The notes under the pieces: generated by a model | What the model saw: only the letters and a program-made list of their open reading frames with translations | Told to the model about the DNA's origin: nothing | The model's database searches: none | Part shown: piece after piece, positions 20,100-32,141 of the stretch | Layout of the letters: each line of letters starts with the position of its first letter | Position numbering within the stretch: the first letter of the stretch is position 1 | Assembly: GCA_025330725.1 (NCBI GenBank) | Contig: JAIWND010000043.1 | Span: 150,046-214,045, forward strand | Reading direction: 5' to 3' | Length of the DNA: 64,000 bases | From: Chlamydoabsidia padenii | Taxonomy: Eukaryota > Mucoromycota > Mucoromycetes > Mucorales > Cunninghamellaceae | Position numbers and translations under genes: made by a program

Positions 20100-22640
20100 G
20101 TGCCATTAGAAAATAAGATGAGTTCCATATCGGGCTTGACCATTACCAGGACCAGTCAGTCTGTAGTAATAATTCTTCACGTTCCACCGCATCCTTTTAA
20201 AAAGGTATATGCCTACAATCAACCACACTTGCTATGGCTATTTGCACCATTTCCAATCTTGATTTCAATCCAGCTGAAAGGCAATATATTCATAAAAATC
20301 AAACGAATAATGAGTAGAACATCATAAACAAAATCAAAAGTTATTATAGGAGCTAGATTACCTGGTAGACACAAAGGAGACTTGCCCAAAGAAGCTTGAC
20401 CATCACCGGAACAAACCAAACTGATAACAATCATTCACCTACTTGACGAGTGGGAAGAACTTCAAGTAGGCAAAGTCTTATTACCAGCACGATTTGGTGG
20501 GACATCTTGACCATTTCCATTTCTTGATTACAATCCAAAGACTGGGCTATCTATACATAAACAAAAAAAGCACAACATATGAGAGCAGTATCTGACAAAC
20601 ACAACATTTAGTTGTGATAGGAACTGGATTACCTGGTAGACACAAAGGAGACTTGCCCAAGAACTTGACCATCACCGGAACAAACCAAACTGATAACAAT
20701 CATTCACCTACTTGACGAGTGGGAAGAACTTCAAGTAGGCAAAGTCTTATTACCAGCACGATTTGGTGGGACATCTTGACCATTTCCATTTCTTGATTAC
20801 AATCCAAAGGCAAAGCTATCTATTAATAAACAAAAAAAGAACAACTAATGAGAGCAGTACCTGACAAACACAACATATAGTTGTGATAGAAACTGGATTA
20901 CCTGGTAGACACAAAGGAGACTTGCCCAAAGAACTTGACCATCACCGGAACAAACCAAACTGATAACAATCATTCACCTACTTGACGAGTGGGAAGAACT
21001 TCAAGTAGGCAAAGTCTTATTACCAGCACGATTTGGTGGGACATCTTGACCATTTCCAATTCTTGATTAAAATCCAAAGGCCGGGATATCTATTAATAAA
21101 CAAAAAAAAAAAAAGAACAACTAATGAGAGCAGTATCTGACAAAAACAACATATAGTTGTGATGGGAACTGGATTACCTGGTAGATACAAAGGAGACTTG
21201 CCCAAAGAACTTGACCATCACCGGAACAAATCAAACTGATAACAATCATTCACCTACTTGACGAGTGGGAAGAACTTCAAGTAGGCAAAGTCTTATTACC
21301 AGCATAATTTGGTGGGAACTCTTGACCATTTCCAATTCTTGATTACAATCCAAAGGCTGGGCTATCTATATATAAACAAAACAAAAAAAAAGAACAACTA
21401 ATGAGAGCAGTATCTGACAAACACAACATATAGTTGTGATAGGAACTGGATTACCTGGTAGACACAAAGGAGACTTGCCCAAAGAACTTGACCATCACCA
21501 GGAACAAACCAAACTGATAACAATCATTCACCTACTTGACGAGTGGGAAGAACTTCAAGTAGGCAAAGTCTTATTACCAGCACGATTTGGTGGGACATCT
21601 TGACCATTTCCAATTCTTGATTAAAATCCAAAGGCCGGGCTATCTATTAATAAACAAAAAAAAAAAGAACAACTAATGAGAGCAGTATCTGACAAACACA
21701 ACATATAGTTGTGATGGGAACTGGATTACCTGGTAGATACAAAGGAGACTTGCCCAAAGAACTTGACCATCACCAGGAACAAACCAAACTGATAACAATC
21801 ATGCACCTACTTGACGAGTGGGAAGAACTTCAAGTAAGCAAAGTCTTATTACCAGCACAATTTGGTGGGACATCTTGACCATTTCCAATTCTTGATTAAA
21901 ATCCAAAGGCCGGGCTATCTATTAATAAACAAAACAAAAAAAAAGAACAACTAATGAGAGCAGTATCTGACAAAAACAACATATAGTTGTGATGGGAACT
22001 GGATTACCTGGTAGATACAAAGGAGACTTGCCCAAAGAACTTGACCATCACCGGAACAAATCAAACTGATAACAATCATTCACCTACTTGACGAGTGGGA
22101 AGAACTTCAAGTAGGCAAAGTCTTATTACCAGCATAATTTGGTGGGAACTCTTGACCATTTCCAATTCTTGATTACAATCCAAAGGCTGGGCTATCTATA
22201 TATAAACAAAACAAAAAAAAAAGCACAACATATGAGAGCAGTATCTGACAAACACAACATTTAGTTGTGATAGGAACTGGATTACCTGGTAGATACAAAG
22301 GAGACTTGCCCAAAGAACTTGACCATCACCAGGAACAAACCAAACTGATAACAATCATTCACCTACTTGACGAGTGGGAAGAACTTCAAGTAGGCAAAGT
22401 CTTATTACCAGTACGATTTGGTGGGACATCTTGACCATTTCCATTTCTTGATTACAATCCAAAGGCTGGGCTATCTATATATAAACAAAAAAAGAACAAC
22501 ATATGAGAGCAGTACCTGACAAACACAATATATAGTTGTGATGGGAGTTGGATTACCTGGTAGACACAAAGGAGACTTGCTCAAAGAACTTGACCATTTC
22601 CATTTCTTGATTATAATCCAAAGGCTAGGCTATATTTTAA
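20100..22640. repeat. Tandem array, about nine units of 270-278 bp
   Basis: The marker GGAGACTTGCCC or a near match recurs at about 20376, 20647, 20916, 21192, 21469, 21744, 22022, 22300 and 22571. The spacings are 271, 269, 276, 277, 275, 278, 278 and 271 nt. Units are more than 90% alike by eye. A diverged partial unit precedes the array (about 20100-20345) and a truncated one ends it. On the minus strand every unit carries two splice-like pairs: CCAG|GTAATCC...TTAATAG and GCTG|GTAATAAG...TTATCAG. Short reading frames between them include GNGQDVPPNRAG and GKSPLCLPG. There is no continuous long frame. The array may be a tandemly amplified exon-intron segment or satellite-like DNA derived from one. 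Confidence 0.9.
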
Positions 22641-23875
22641 TAAAGAAATAAAAAATGCAAGCAAGTAGTAGTACCTGCGAAACGCTATTGTATAATTATT
22701 TTATAAGCGATGGATTACCGGGGGAAAACCATAGTCGACTTGCCAAAAGTAGGTACATGATCCAATGGGCGAGCGTGATGCAAAGCAGACTATAATACAA
22801 ATTATAATACCAAAGAGATTACCATCACCTAACAAGCCTATACACTTTACTTCATTTAAGTACCCGGTACACACATGGGAAAAGACTTAATCCATGAGAG
22901 GCAACTTGATCCACGAGGAGAGAATTGACCCAAGGGAGACGGCTTGATACAAGAACAGGCAACTTGATCCAATAGAAGAGACATGATCCACGAGTGGCAA
23001 CTTGATCCAAAGGCAGTCGATTTGATGCAATGATGGAATGTCCTATAAAATATTAAAAAAAATATGACAACACACAAGAACCATACATACTCTGTTTGTT
23101 TTGATTACCTGGTATAGACATAGGAAGGGACTTGACCAAACCAAAAGATACCATGACTTGATCCAAAGATGTGATGTACTATAAAATATTAAAGAAGAAA
23201 ATAATAGCAAGCCAGGACCCATACATACTCTATGTCTTTTGATTTCCTGATACCAACAAGGGAAGAGACTTGACCAAACCAAAAGATACCATGACTTGAA
23301 AGAGCTAAATAGTATCTGTTTTTTCAACAAGTTCCCACTCTGAATTAACAATGATACTACTAACCCTTTCTTGTCAGCAAGGGAAGCGACTTGATCCAAG
23401 GGATACGACTTTATCCACGAGAAGAGACGTGTCCAAAGCGGGACAACTTGTTCGAAGACCAGACAACTTCGATCCAATAGAATAGACTCGATCCACGTGA
23501 GGCAGCGTGATCCAAAGGCAGTCAACTTGATCCAAAGACGGGATGTCCTATAAAAGATAAAAGAAAAATATGACAACAGGGAAGAATCATACATACTCTG
23601 TTTGTTTTGATTACCTGGTACAAACATGGGAAGACATTCGACCAAACCAAAAAGAACCATGACTTGAAAGAGTTAAATAATATCTGTTTCTTCAACAAGT
23701 TCCCACTCTGAATTAACAATGATACTACTAACCCTTTCTTGTCAACAAAGGAGGCGACTTGATTCAAAGATAAGCTGTACTATAAAAGATTAAGGAAAAA
23801 AAATGACATTAGCCAAGAAGGATATATACTCTATTTCTTTTGATTACCTGGTTCAAACAAGGGCTAGATTTATAT
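22641..23875 (-). repeat. Second, degenerate repeat block with exon-like segments
   Basis: Imperfect repeats of about 130-380 nt share elements such as tataaaatatta, catacatactctgtttgtttt and gattacctgg. On the minus strand, segments bounded by TATAG...GTAATC encode similar peptides, e.g. FGSSCHSWI, GSSCLSWIKS and LFPCWYQ. Long minus frames at 23660-23043 and 23767-23522 are composed of these repeats. The shared CC(A/G)G|GTA-type donor links the block to the tandem array next to it. It is interpreted as diverged copies of a repeated exon-intron module. Protein identity is unknown. Confidence 0.55.
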
Positions 23876-23996
23876 ACTAATGAAGATGTCATGACGAAAA
23901 AGAGTTAAATAGTAGATCTGTTGATTCAACTAGTTCCCACTCTGAATAGGCAACAGTCAGTACCAACTTTTTCTTCGTTATGACATCTTCATTAGT
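23876..23996. mobile_element. MITE-like hairpin with about 25-nt inverted arms
   Basis: The left arm begins ACTAATGAAGATGTCATGAC at 23876 and the right arm ends with its reverse complement at 23996. One substitution and a small indel separate the arms, and about 70 nt lie between them. Size and terminal inverted repeats suit a miniature inverted-repeat element. No clear target-site duplication was seen, so this may instead be a chance or regulatory palindrome. Confidence 0.4.
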
Positions 23997-23999
23997 TTG

Positions 24000-25450
24000 A
24001 TGCACCAGATTTACTTAATTCCATGAGCGGTGATGCACCTTGATTAGTTGAAGTTAGAAAAAATAACAAAAAGAAAAATTTTACATGGGTAGTCCCAATT
24101 TTTGGACCTAATTTTTGATCTCCGCAGACCGTTGATTGGCTCCCAAGCTTTGAACCAAAGATATGACTTGATAATACGCCCCAATGTGCCCTTGTTATAT
24201 CATGAGGAATGGAATGAATGCAAGACAACTTTTCCCAAAGAAATAAAAGTTGAATTATCAAAACCAAGTATTAAGATAGTCTAGATCTATTTTAGCCATT
24301 TAGAACAAACTTAATTTACCGCCAGCTTGGAAGTCGAAAATAAAAAATAAAAGTACTTTTAATCCCCGTTCTTTTCTTCTTCCCCCCTCACAAACTTCTT
24401 ATTCTTTTTGAAGTTTGATACTTCTTCATCTTTTTTTTTTTATCCTTTTGGATTCCACTCTTACTCTTTAACCTTAATTTTTAATCTGACTCTTTATCTT
24501 TACTGTTTTCTTTTTAATCGTGTAATTAACGCTCCTTTTTGTTTTCTAAATAATGTTTTGGGATTAACCAGACAACAATCGTTAATTAGACTCTTCTTTT
24601 GATATGGACAACAAGAATAACGCAACGAGATTAACAACTGTGAATGTACTTTTGAATGAAGTCTACAAACAAGGTAAATGTATATGGGAAGGCTTTTGTT
24701 TATTCTATGAACGACAACACAATAACCATCAACTCGACTCTTTTTTTTTTTGATACTGTCAGCAAGAGCAACATAACAAGAATATAGTAATGATATCAGT
24801 TGTGAAAGGTAATTATCAAGGGTCAGTCACCATGGTATCAACATGACCATGATATTGTATATTGTATATTAATCAACGGGGTAATCCAATTAGGAACTTC
24901 TGCTCCTTGACCTTTTTACTTTTTACCACTTAACAATAGGCTTCTTTAACAGCAACCTTGTCAACATCCTTCAGTAACTATTCTTTTGACGACTAATTCA
25001 TCCAACAACCTTCGACTATGATCCATTGTTGCCATTGATACCTTCCTACTGTATTAATAATCACATTAAATAATATGCCATCTCTCTCTCTCTCTCTTTT
25101 TTTTAATTACTCTTATCATTGTAATAAAAGCTTTTATTTTACTCACTCTACGACCAGTATAGCGGGTTTAGTGTTAGCTTATCTGGTGTGTAAGATTATC
25201 TACACTACTGAAACCATGGTAGAGGGCTTATTTAACGTTTTTCGATCTCCTCCTATTGATTTTACCGCGTTCTATGTTTTCTGCACTATTCACCTTTACC
25301 TTTCCTTTATTGATTTATCGTTTACACGACCGAGACAATTGCATCAGCCCTCATTCTTTCTTCTGTTGGTATAGTAATGCAACCTCCATCTTGTCTAAAT
25401 GTGCAATTCGATCAATGGGAAGATTGCTTGGCGATCATAAGTAATAGGGT
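24000..25450. other. Gene-poor stretch with coding-like fragments
   Basis: No complete gene. A plus-strand start at 24604 (MDNKNNATRLTTVNVLLNEV) runs to a GTAAAT donor near 24672 and could be a first exon. Overlapping plus frames at 25075-25374 and 25256-25444 contain hydrophobic coding-like stretches (STTSIAGLVLAYLVCKI and FSALFTFTFPLLIYRLHDRD). They suggest a frameshifted membrane-protein remnant. No family was recognised. The duplicated region begins just after it. Confidence 0.3.
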
Positions 25451-25794
25451 TTTTAGTTAAAAGTGTTTGATTTTATTAATATGATATAAAACTATGGGTA
25501 TAATATTTACTATTCATTGGTCCCAAATAGGTTATGTGTTCACGTTCTTCCTAGTGTCAAAGGATGGCGCCATGATTCACTGGGTAGTGCTGTATTATTG
25601 TTAGGTAGCATCGCTTCAAATTGCGGCAGCACAAACGCAGGCCGGATCAACGAGTCATGTCGTAAATGAAGAAGGATGGTCGATGTCTACTTTTTTGCTT
25701 CAAGGCACGATATCCTGTCCTGTTTCACCCTATTCAATTACCTTTTGATGATATTGTTGCAGAGAGTAGACCACCCCATCTTTGTCCCCACTTG

Positions 25795-26073
25795 CTAACA
25801 TGGTACATTAGTTGTCTCTGTGTTGAGTGCATCGCATGAATATGTTAATGTCCCTCTTTCCCTCCGTTGTCGCCTATAAGAAGCCGTAAACCTATACCTG
25901 TAAAACAGAAATAAAACAGTCAGTAAAAAAGAAAAAAAAAGAAGGGGAGGGTTCTTACCTTCTAGTTGCACTAACTGGATCAAAAAACGTTTTCACATTT
26001 TAGCAGTTGTAGTACCAGCTTGTCGATTCACTTCGTTCCCTTTGATGACTTTAGTTGATAGTGGTGATGCCAT
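25795..26073 (-). pseudogene. Decayed two-exon gene of block A, copy 1
   Basis: A minus-strand start at 26073 begins MASPLSTKVIKGNE and reaches an in-frame stop after NRQAGTTTAKM. The frame then resumes in another register (LIQLVQLE) up to a GTAAG donor at 25959. An acceptor at 25898 leads into YRFTASYRRQRRE and TLTYSCDALNTE. The stop or frameshift is also present in the other copies. It diverges from the MPKEK gene nearby. Function unknown. Confidence 0.35.
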
Positions 26074-26260
26074 CGTGATGATCATGGTCGCTGGTTAGTG
26101 GAGATGGAAGATGAATAGAAAAGAAAAGCTTGAATCCCGCCTTTTTTAATCAAAAAAAAAAATGAGGCGCTGTTTGAATTGTGGTTTTGAAACTCCCTTT
26201 TCGCGTTTCTCTTCATCTTTACTCTACTTCTCACTCTTTGATTAAACTAGGCTGACAGTA

Positions 26261-27364
26261 ATGCCGAAAGAAAAGGTAAAAAAAAAGTAAAAAGACTAGG
26301 CAAGTATAAACAATTTGTTTTTTTCGCTATTCATTTACAATTCTAGTTACTTTAGATAATCCCAAGAATTAAAACATAACGCAATTCATAGACTTCCTGG
26401 CTATCTTGACCACAAACTCCTACACCCTCCCCAACACCTTATTGGTGACGAATCTGAAGAGGAAGCTCATGATATTTTTGAAGCTCTTACTCCCCAGCAA
26501 CCTGTGGGTGACCAATATGCGTAAGTTGACAAACACAATGTTTTACTCACATACATAGCCACTAATCTTCTCATTTACCAGCAACATCACTCAATTGCCA
26601 ACATTGGTTGAACCACGTCATCTGGTCCCACTCAATGACAGCGCCACTTTATACATGCACACTATGGATGCATTTCAGAAAAACTCTGAAGAACTTGTGG
26701 ACCATGTGAAGGAAGAAACTTGTCGTATACTGATTTAAACAACTCTGAAACGACTGGCAAAAGGTAAATAGAAAGAAACACCATTTACAGCTGGTTTTTA
26801 ACTTGTCGATTCTATGTAGTACATTACAACAATAATCAAGGAAACGATCTACCATCAAGACATTCCTCGACATGTAAAACCTTGTCGTCCATCGAAACTC
26901 GACCAAGGAACAACATCTTACTGCATGCAAAGTATCAAAATAATGAACGATCGTTGGAACTACTAACTGATGACTTTTTTTTTTTTTTTTTTGTGGAACG
27001 CTCATCCGTGATTATGCAAAACTCATGGCGGGACTTTGAAATTGGCTCTTCATCAGATCAACAACCCTTCTATTAGTAAGTAACATGAAGATGATAAGGG
27101 TGAAAAGACGAATTAATGATTGTGATGCACCTCTGTTATAGGTCACTCTCAAACTCAAGAATATGGTGTCTTTATCATCGGGTGAAGGCTCGCAAGGTCA
27201 ATTCAGTGAACAAGGTGTCAACCCATCTCGTCTATTATACCAAGAATGTCTCCAAAACCATCCACCAACAAGTTAAACAGCATCAAGGATCAACTGGGAT
27301 CGGGAAGTTACCACTCTCAGGGAGTATATCATCAGCCAACAACAACAGGAATATTCCGGGGGTG
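26261..27364 (+). pseudogene. Decayed multi-exon gene of block A, copy 1
   Basis: It starts MPKEK at 26261 followed by an intron-like GTAAAA...TCTAG. Coding-like segments then follow: ELKHNAIHRLPGYLDHKLL, LIGDESEEEAHDIFEALT (to the donor near 26521), NITQLPTLVEPRHLVPLND and EELVDHVKEETCRILI. The last runs into TAA where CAA would continue as TTLKRLAK before a GTAAAT donor. Later exon-like pieces include SLSSGEGSQGQFSEQG. A frame break also lies near 26355. The product is unrecognised. The reading is a once-functional gene carrying nonsense and frameshift damage shared by all copies. Confidence 0.5.
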
Positions 27365-27712
27365 GGGGGGTTTTTTGTTTTGTATGATGTCGACTTTGTG
27401 TTATCGGACTAGTTAGATATTATAGTATAGTTGATAGTATAGTTTAGTGATAAATAAAAGATGTTTATATATGACTGACGAAGATTTATTAGTGTAGAAT
27501 AGGGGCTTTATATAATATAGCTGTGTTGAAGCTGGAATAGGGCTTCTATATAATATGCATATATAAAAAGGGGATTTATATAAAATATAAAAATATAGGA
27601 CTTTTACACAAAGGTAAAATAAATAGGCTTTATAGGGCATATTCAGAAGGCGGAGGTATACAATGTTTCCTAAAGCACATCAAAAGCATTGCGATTTTGG
27701 GATGCATCCCGC

Positions 27713-30180
27713 TTACTTTTTGCTGTCTTTATAACACCCTCTCCATCTTACCATAGTATAAACAGACAGACATAGGCTTACGATAGAAGTGATTCTTGTT
27801 TGAATTGAATGTAATTAAATGAAATCATATGTGACACTTTACAGATAGGACTTTGTGATAAACGGAAAAAGACTTGGGTAGCTGATTGTGCGTCGACCTA
27901 ATACATATGATAGGAATAAATGATACTGGATGACATGACATTGGAAAGCACAACTTGTCCTCGTGCAACCAGTCTTTTACTACCATGCTTCCTTTTCTTT
28001 GACCCATCTTTCTTTTCCTATCTCACATTGTAGCAGCATACACACAGAAGAAGACTGAGCGGTGAACTTTCTTTTTCTTTTTTTGGCCTTGTCAATACGA
28101 AATAAATGACGGGTACAACTATATTCATACTCATATTACGTTTTTAGTGACGATGGAAGCACTATCTTTATTGTTTGACAATGTCATTCATGCACGCTGT
28201 TGCTATGTTTTAATTCAAGTACCTTTATTGATTAATCAATTCATATCAGGAAGGGAATTAAACTATACTAATTATTATTCTAGCAAAGATATTCAAGTAT
28301 GGTGGATGATATAGGGTGGAATACATCTATTACTGTTCGTTAATAAGCGCTATTAGCCCTATAAAAGGCAATACTTTATGCTGTTTAATGTAGAGTATCG
28401 CATGTTGTGCTGTGTCGTCTATTATGCAAAGAGAAGGAGTCAGAAAGTGTAGATACTATTATCAACTTTATACTTTACCTTTTTCATGATTATGAGTATA
28501 CTGACAGTGTGAGATCCTTTATCGCATCATGACCCTAATCGGTTGTATGATCTTGAAGGTGCTTGTATCATTGTTTTGATTGCTTCGCTTGACTGTGTTC
28601 CTGATCTACTGCATAGTAAAGAAGAGTAGTTTCCTTGATCCCTTTCGCAGTGGTCAGTTCTTACCCTCTTTGATACCGGATTCTATCAATATGGGCACTC
28701 GCTGTCCCAGTTCAGTTATAATGACCTATAATAGTATGATAGAGAGTAAGTTTAGTGTATACAACAGCTACTGTTTTACTTTTTTCTTTTCTTTCTGTAC
28801 CATTGTTGCAAGGTTCATCCATTCGTTTTTGCTGTTAGTGTTGTTGCTTTAGAAGTATGTTGATGATGTGGCGAATAGTTAGTTGTTAAATGAGAGTTGT
28901 TTGGTTTCAAAAATGGATAGATCCTTGTTGGCGATGTTGAATCTTGGTAGAGGAATGTTTAAATGGATAGAGTGAGTTGCTTTGATAGAATAAGAAGTCA
29001 AATCATGCTCCGGGTCAAAAGAAAAGACCTGTCGGAATGGATTAGATGTGGTTCCTTTCAATACCATTAGGAGACATCTCTGAGAGGGGATGGTTTCACT
29101 TTTCCTTGTGGACCGTTTCCGCAAAGAGCAGGTTTCAAATCCCGCTTACCCCATGGTTTCTTGTAAGAGCTCTACTGTCTCAATGGACAATGGATGCTCA
29201 TCAATAAATGGGCCATGAGCATTCCTTAGCCTATTTACAGCAAGCTTCACATAGAAGACCAAGTGCCAAGTCCCTTGTATGAAGCTGTACAGGCTTGCAG
29301 TCTTTATTTTTATTACCTCCAGTGTCTAAAAAAGGAGAGTATTAGGTCTCACCTCGTTATCAGACCGATGCCAATAAACCGAGTGTGTGCTTTTATGATG
29401 TATTCTCAGTAAAAAGTCCAGCTTTCAGGCTTTCATTTCAATCGCACCAAGTCTAAGGTTATATGTACCTGTCATTCCTATCATATGTAATATATAGGCC
29501 AACAGACAATCAACTACCTAATACTTTTTCATTTATCACAAAGTCCTATGTATAAAATGTTTGATATAATTTTTACTATTACATCCAATTAAAAACAAGA
29601 ATTATTTCTATACTATACCTACAGCTATGTCTATATTATAGTGAGAAGAAGAGGGGATGATGAAAAGAGAGCCTAAATTATGTGAGTGAAGAAGGGATGA
29701 GAGATAAATAATGCCAGAGACCGTCACCACTTTTGTTCATCGTCCAATCCAACCCAATGTTAAAGAGTGAGCCGCTCATTTACTTCCTGTTGTCTGATCA
29801 TCTTATCCTACTGAATAAAGACACATTTAGTTGATCATTTTACTTTTCCCAGATCTGTCGAGGCGGAGTTTTGTTAAGACGTTCATGCAAAGTGAGTGAG
29901 GGTTGTCGTGATGAGACGGTTGCTGATTTTTATCCAGTTTGACCGTGCGCCTGGCCATAGACGTCGATTCAGATAAATAGATGATCAGTCGTTCAAGTTG
30001 TTGCTTACGTTTGCTGGTATTTGGGTCATCTATTCACCTAGAGAGAGAGAGAGATCAGCGATAACATATGGTTCATCAATCAAGAACAGGCACAGTGATC
30101 GGCATTCATTTTACCACAAAGATACTGAGTGTAATAAAATAATGACAGATTATTCCTCTCCCCCTTTAGAAAAAAACAGT
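27713..30180. other. Block B1, gene-poor left part
   Basis: AT-rich with scattered coding-like fragments: MEALSLLFDNVIHARCC (from about 28153), IASLDCVPDLLHSKEE (about 28577-28626) and a minus frame at 29124-28879 without an ATG. None can be joined into a gene. From about 28.85 kb onward the sequence appears identical to copy 2. Confidence 0.4.
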
Positions 30181-30242
30181 CAATATAAAAGATCATTGGA
30201 TTTTTTCCTTCTTCCGTCTACTTTTCATCCTTCAACTCAATC

Positions 30243-30655
30243 ATGGTTTTCAAATCTACTCTTCTCTTAGCCATCTCTGCCACTCTGGTTTTTTCCACTC
30301 AAGCTTTAGTCTTCAAGACACTCCATTGGGCAAACGTAGCGAAGAGCAATTGAAAAAGTACGAAATAAACGAAAAGGACCAGAAATGTATCAAAGATGCG
30401 GTGACTCTCAATCCTACCAAATATAAAGACGATGTGACTGAGCAAATTCTTGCTTACATCGACTTGGTACTTAGTTGTGCTAGAGCGCCTGATACTCAAA
30501 TGGGTGCTCAAGGTAAGTTGACCAACTTGGATGAAACTAGTTTTATAATAACCCATCTTTTTTTATTTTTGATTATAGGTTAATATGCCCCTCCTCCTCA
30601 AGGTCAATTCGATCCTCTTCCTCTTGGTCAATTATGGTCTAGGTAATACCTAATT
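30243..30655 (+). pseudogene. Broken paralogue of the secreted protein gene, copy 1
   Basis: Paralogue of the gene at 32142. A TATAAAA lies about 60 nt upstream, and the ATG at 30243 opens a signal peptide (MVFKSTLLLAISATLVFSTQ). A frameshift follows within about 20 codons. The downstream frame reads GKRSEEQLKKYEINEKDQKC and AVTLNPTKYKDDVTEQ, matching the 32142 protein's [16 protein letters not shown]. Exon 1 ends at a GTAAGT donor near 30511. After the acceptor near 30579 the first codons read GGT-TAA where the intact relative has GGT-CAA, a nonsense change. Beyond it a Pro/Gln tail frame (YAPPPQGQFDPLPLGQL) remains visible. The same two lesions occur at 40715, so decay preceded duplication. 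Confidence 0.75.
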
Positions 30656-31379
30656 CCACCAAGGGTTTGGAAATGAGATCCCACTTGAAGCTCTTTACAA
30701 GTACCCTGATTCTTTTTTACTTCTTTCCCCTCTCTCCCAATAAAAATAGTCAATTACTTGTCTCTCTCTCTTTTATATCATTTAATGTTTGATTATCTTT
30801 TCGATAAAAACCTGGATGGTAGTATCAAAAAGTAAGATTGTCATAGAGGGAATCTGCCAGCAAATCCATTATTCGACACTATCCACCCCCGTTTCACTGT
30901 AAAGAAAAAAAAAACATAATTTAGAACCATTGTCAAACGATCAGATTATCGAGAGAAGAAAGTTGTTAGAGGTGATCACTATGGGCAAGGGTAACTCCAA
31001 ATTCGGTATTTGTAATATTGAAAAGAAGGAGGTTAGAAAAAAAGAGCTCATTCATATGTGTAATACGGACAGGAGAATGAAAAAATTGAAGCTTATATGT
31101 TGTTGTGAATTATTGTGTTCGTCCATGTCCATCATGATCGACCTTCCTTGAAAAGGAGTGCAAGTGCATAAAAGTGTATGGCGGTGTTTCAACGTCAAAG
31201 TACTCCTTTATGCATCCAGGCACGGTTTTGATGGCAGATAATTGTGCCGTCCATCCATATTTTTTATAACTGGGATGGACAGACTGGCTATCTATGTTAT
31301 CTAATGAAATGAAATAAATATGAACCAGTATGATGTATGAAGTGTGATCAGTTTTACTGAACTTTCTTTTACTTTCTCT

Positions 31380-31460
31380 TATTTAGATGCGCCACCACCA
31401 ACGCCATTTTGCAAGTGCGGTCACGGGTATCCTCAGTGGTTCACTTGAATTTCCCATTTT
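31380..31460 (+). other. Orphan Pro/Cys-rich terminal exon, copy 1
   Basis: A polypyrimidine-TTTAG acceptor is followed by a short frame APPPTPFCKCGHGYPQWFT and a stop. Its position and Pro-rich start resemble the tail exon of the secreted-protein genes on either side, but no upstream signal-peptide exon could be linked. It overlaps the left arm of an inverted repeat. An identical copy lies at about 41852-41932. Confidence 0.35.
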
Positions 31461-31578
31461 GAATGGGTATCAAATTATATAAAGTTCCAAAAAAAAAAGT
31501 TCCAAAAAAGAAAAAGATCATTTATGCTCCCCTTGATCAAGTAAAGTGGAGCATCCAAGTGAACCACTGCGGACACCC
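31425..31578. repeat. Inverted repeat, 23-nt arms, copy 1
   Basis: Arms at 31425-31447 and 31556-31578 are reverse complements with two mismatches; the perfect core is CAGTGGTTCACTTG. They are separated by 108 nt that include a short duplicated AGTTCCAAAAAA motif. The same structure is at about 41897-42050 in copy 2. Confidence 0.75.
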
Positions 31579-32141
31579 TTACCCCTTGAAGATTAGCCTT
31601 GCGCGCAGTTATTCCTCAAGGGACAGCTGCATGAATCGGCGTTTCAATACATGAATTCCGCCCGCCCACACAAACAGATCGTCATCAAATATTACTTGTT
31701 TTAACACTTCCCCTTTCCGACTTTTTAGATCATGTACTCTATATTATATGTGAATGTTTTTTTTTAAAAAAAAGAAAAGAGTTGACTTGTATCATAAGAG
31801 AGCTATACAGCAATATAGGAACTGAGCAAATAGGCATGCGTGCATTTTGTTCCTACAAGTAAATATGTAAGCATAAAAAAAGGAAAGGGCAAACGGACAT
31901 TTGTGAGAAATCAACAGTACACATAGAACCTATTTTTATCAACACAACCCTGATAGGCAGGTGGCAGAACGGGGGCTTTATTTTTTTATTCCTTCACATT
32001 CCTGTTCCTCCACTATACTGTCTCTCCGTATAATGTAATGCATAAAGTTTTTTTCTCTTTTGATTAAAAAACAAAAAAACAAAAAAACAATAAAGGAACA
32101 ACTTTCTTTTCCTAGTTCTACCAAAAAATCATTCAACAAAC

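Noticed and set aside
20100..22640. CRISPR-like array
   Set aside because: Units are about 275 bp with no short repeat/variable spacer structure, and the genome is eukaryotic.
29085..29165. tRNA-like T-arm (gcaggtttcaaatcccgc), also in copy 2
   Set aside because: The T-stem has a mismatch, the B-box has an extra base, and no acceptor stem or convincing anticodon arm could be paired.
30299..30556. 85-codon minus-strand frame, duplicated at 40771-41028
   Set aside because: It is the complement of the broken secreted-protein paralogue; its conservation reflects the duplication only.
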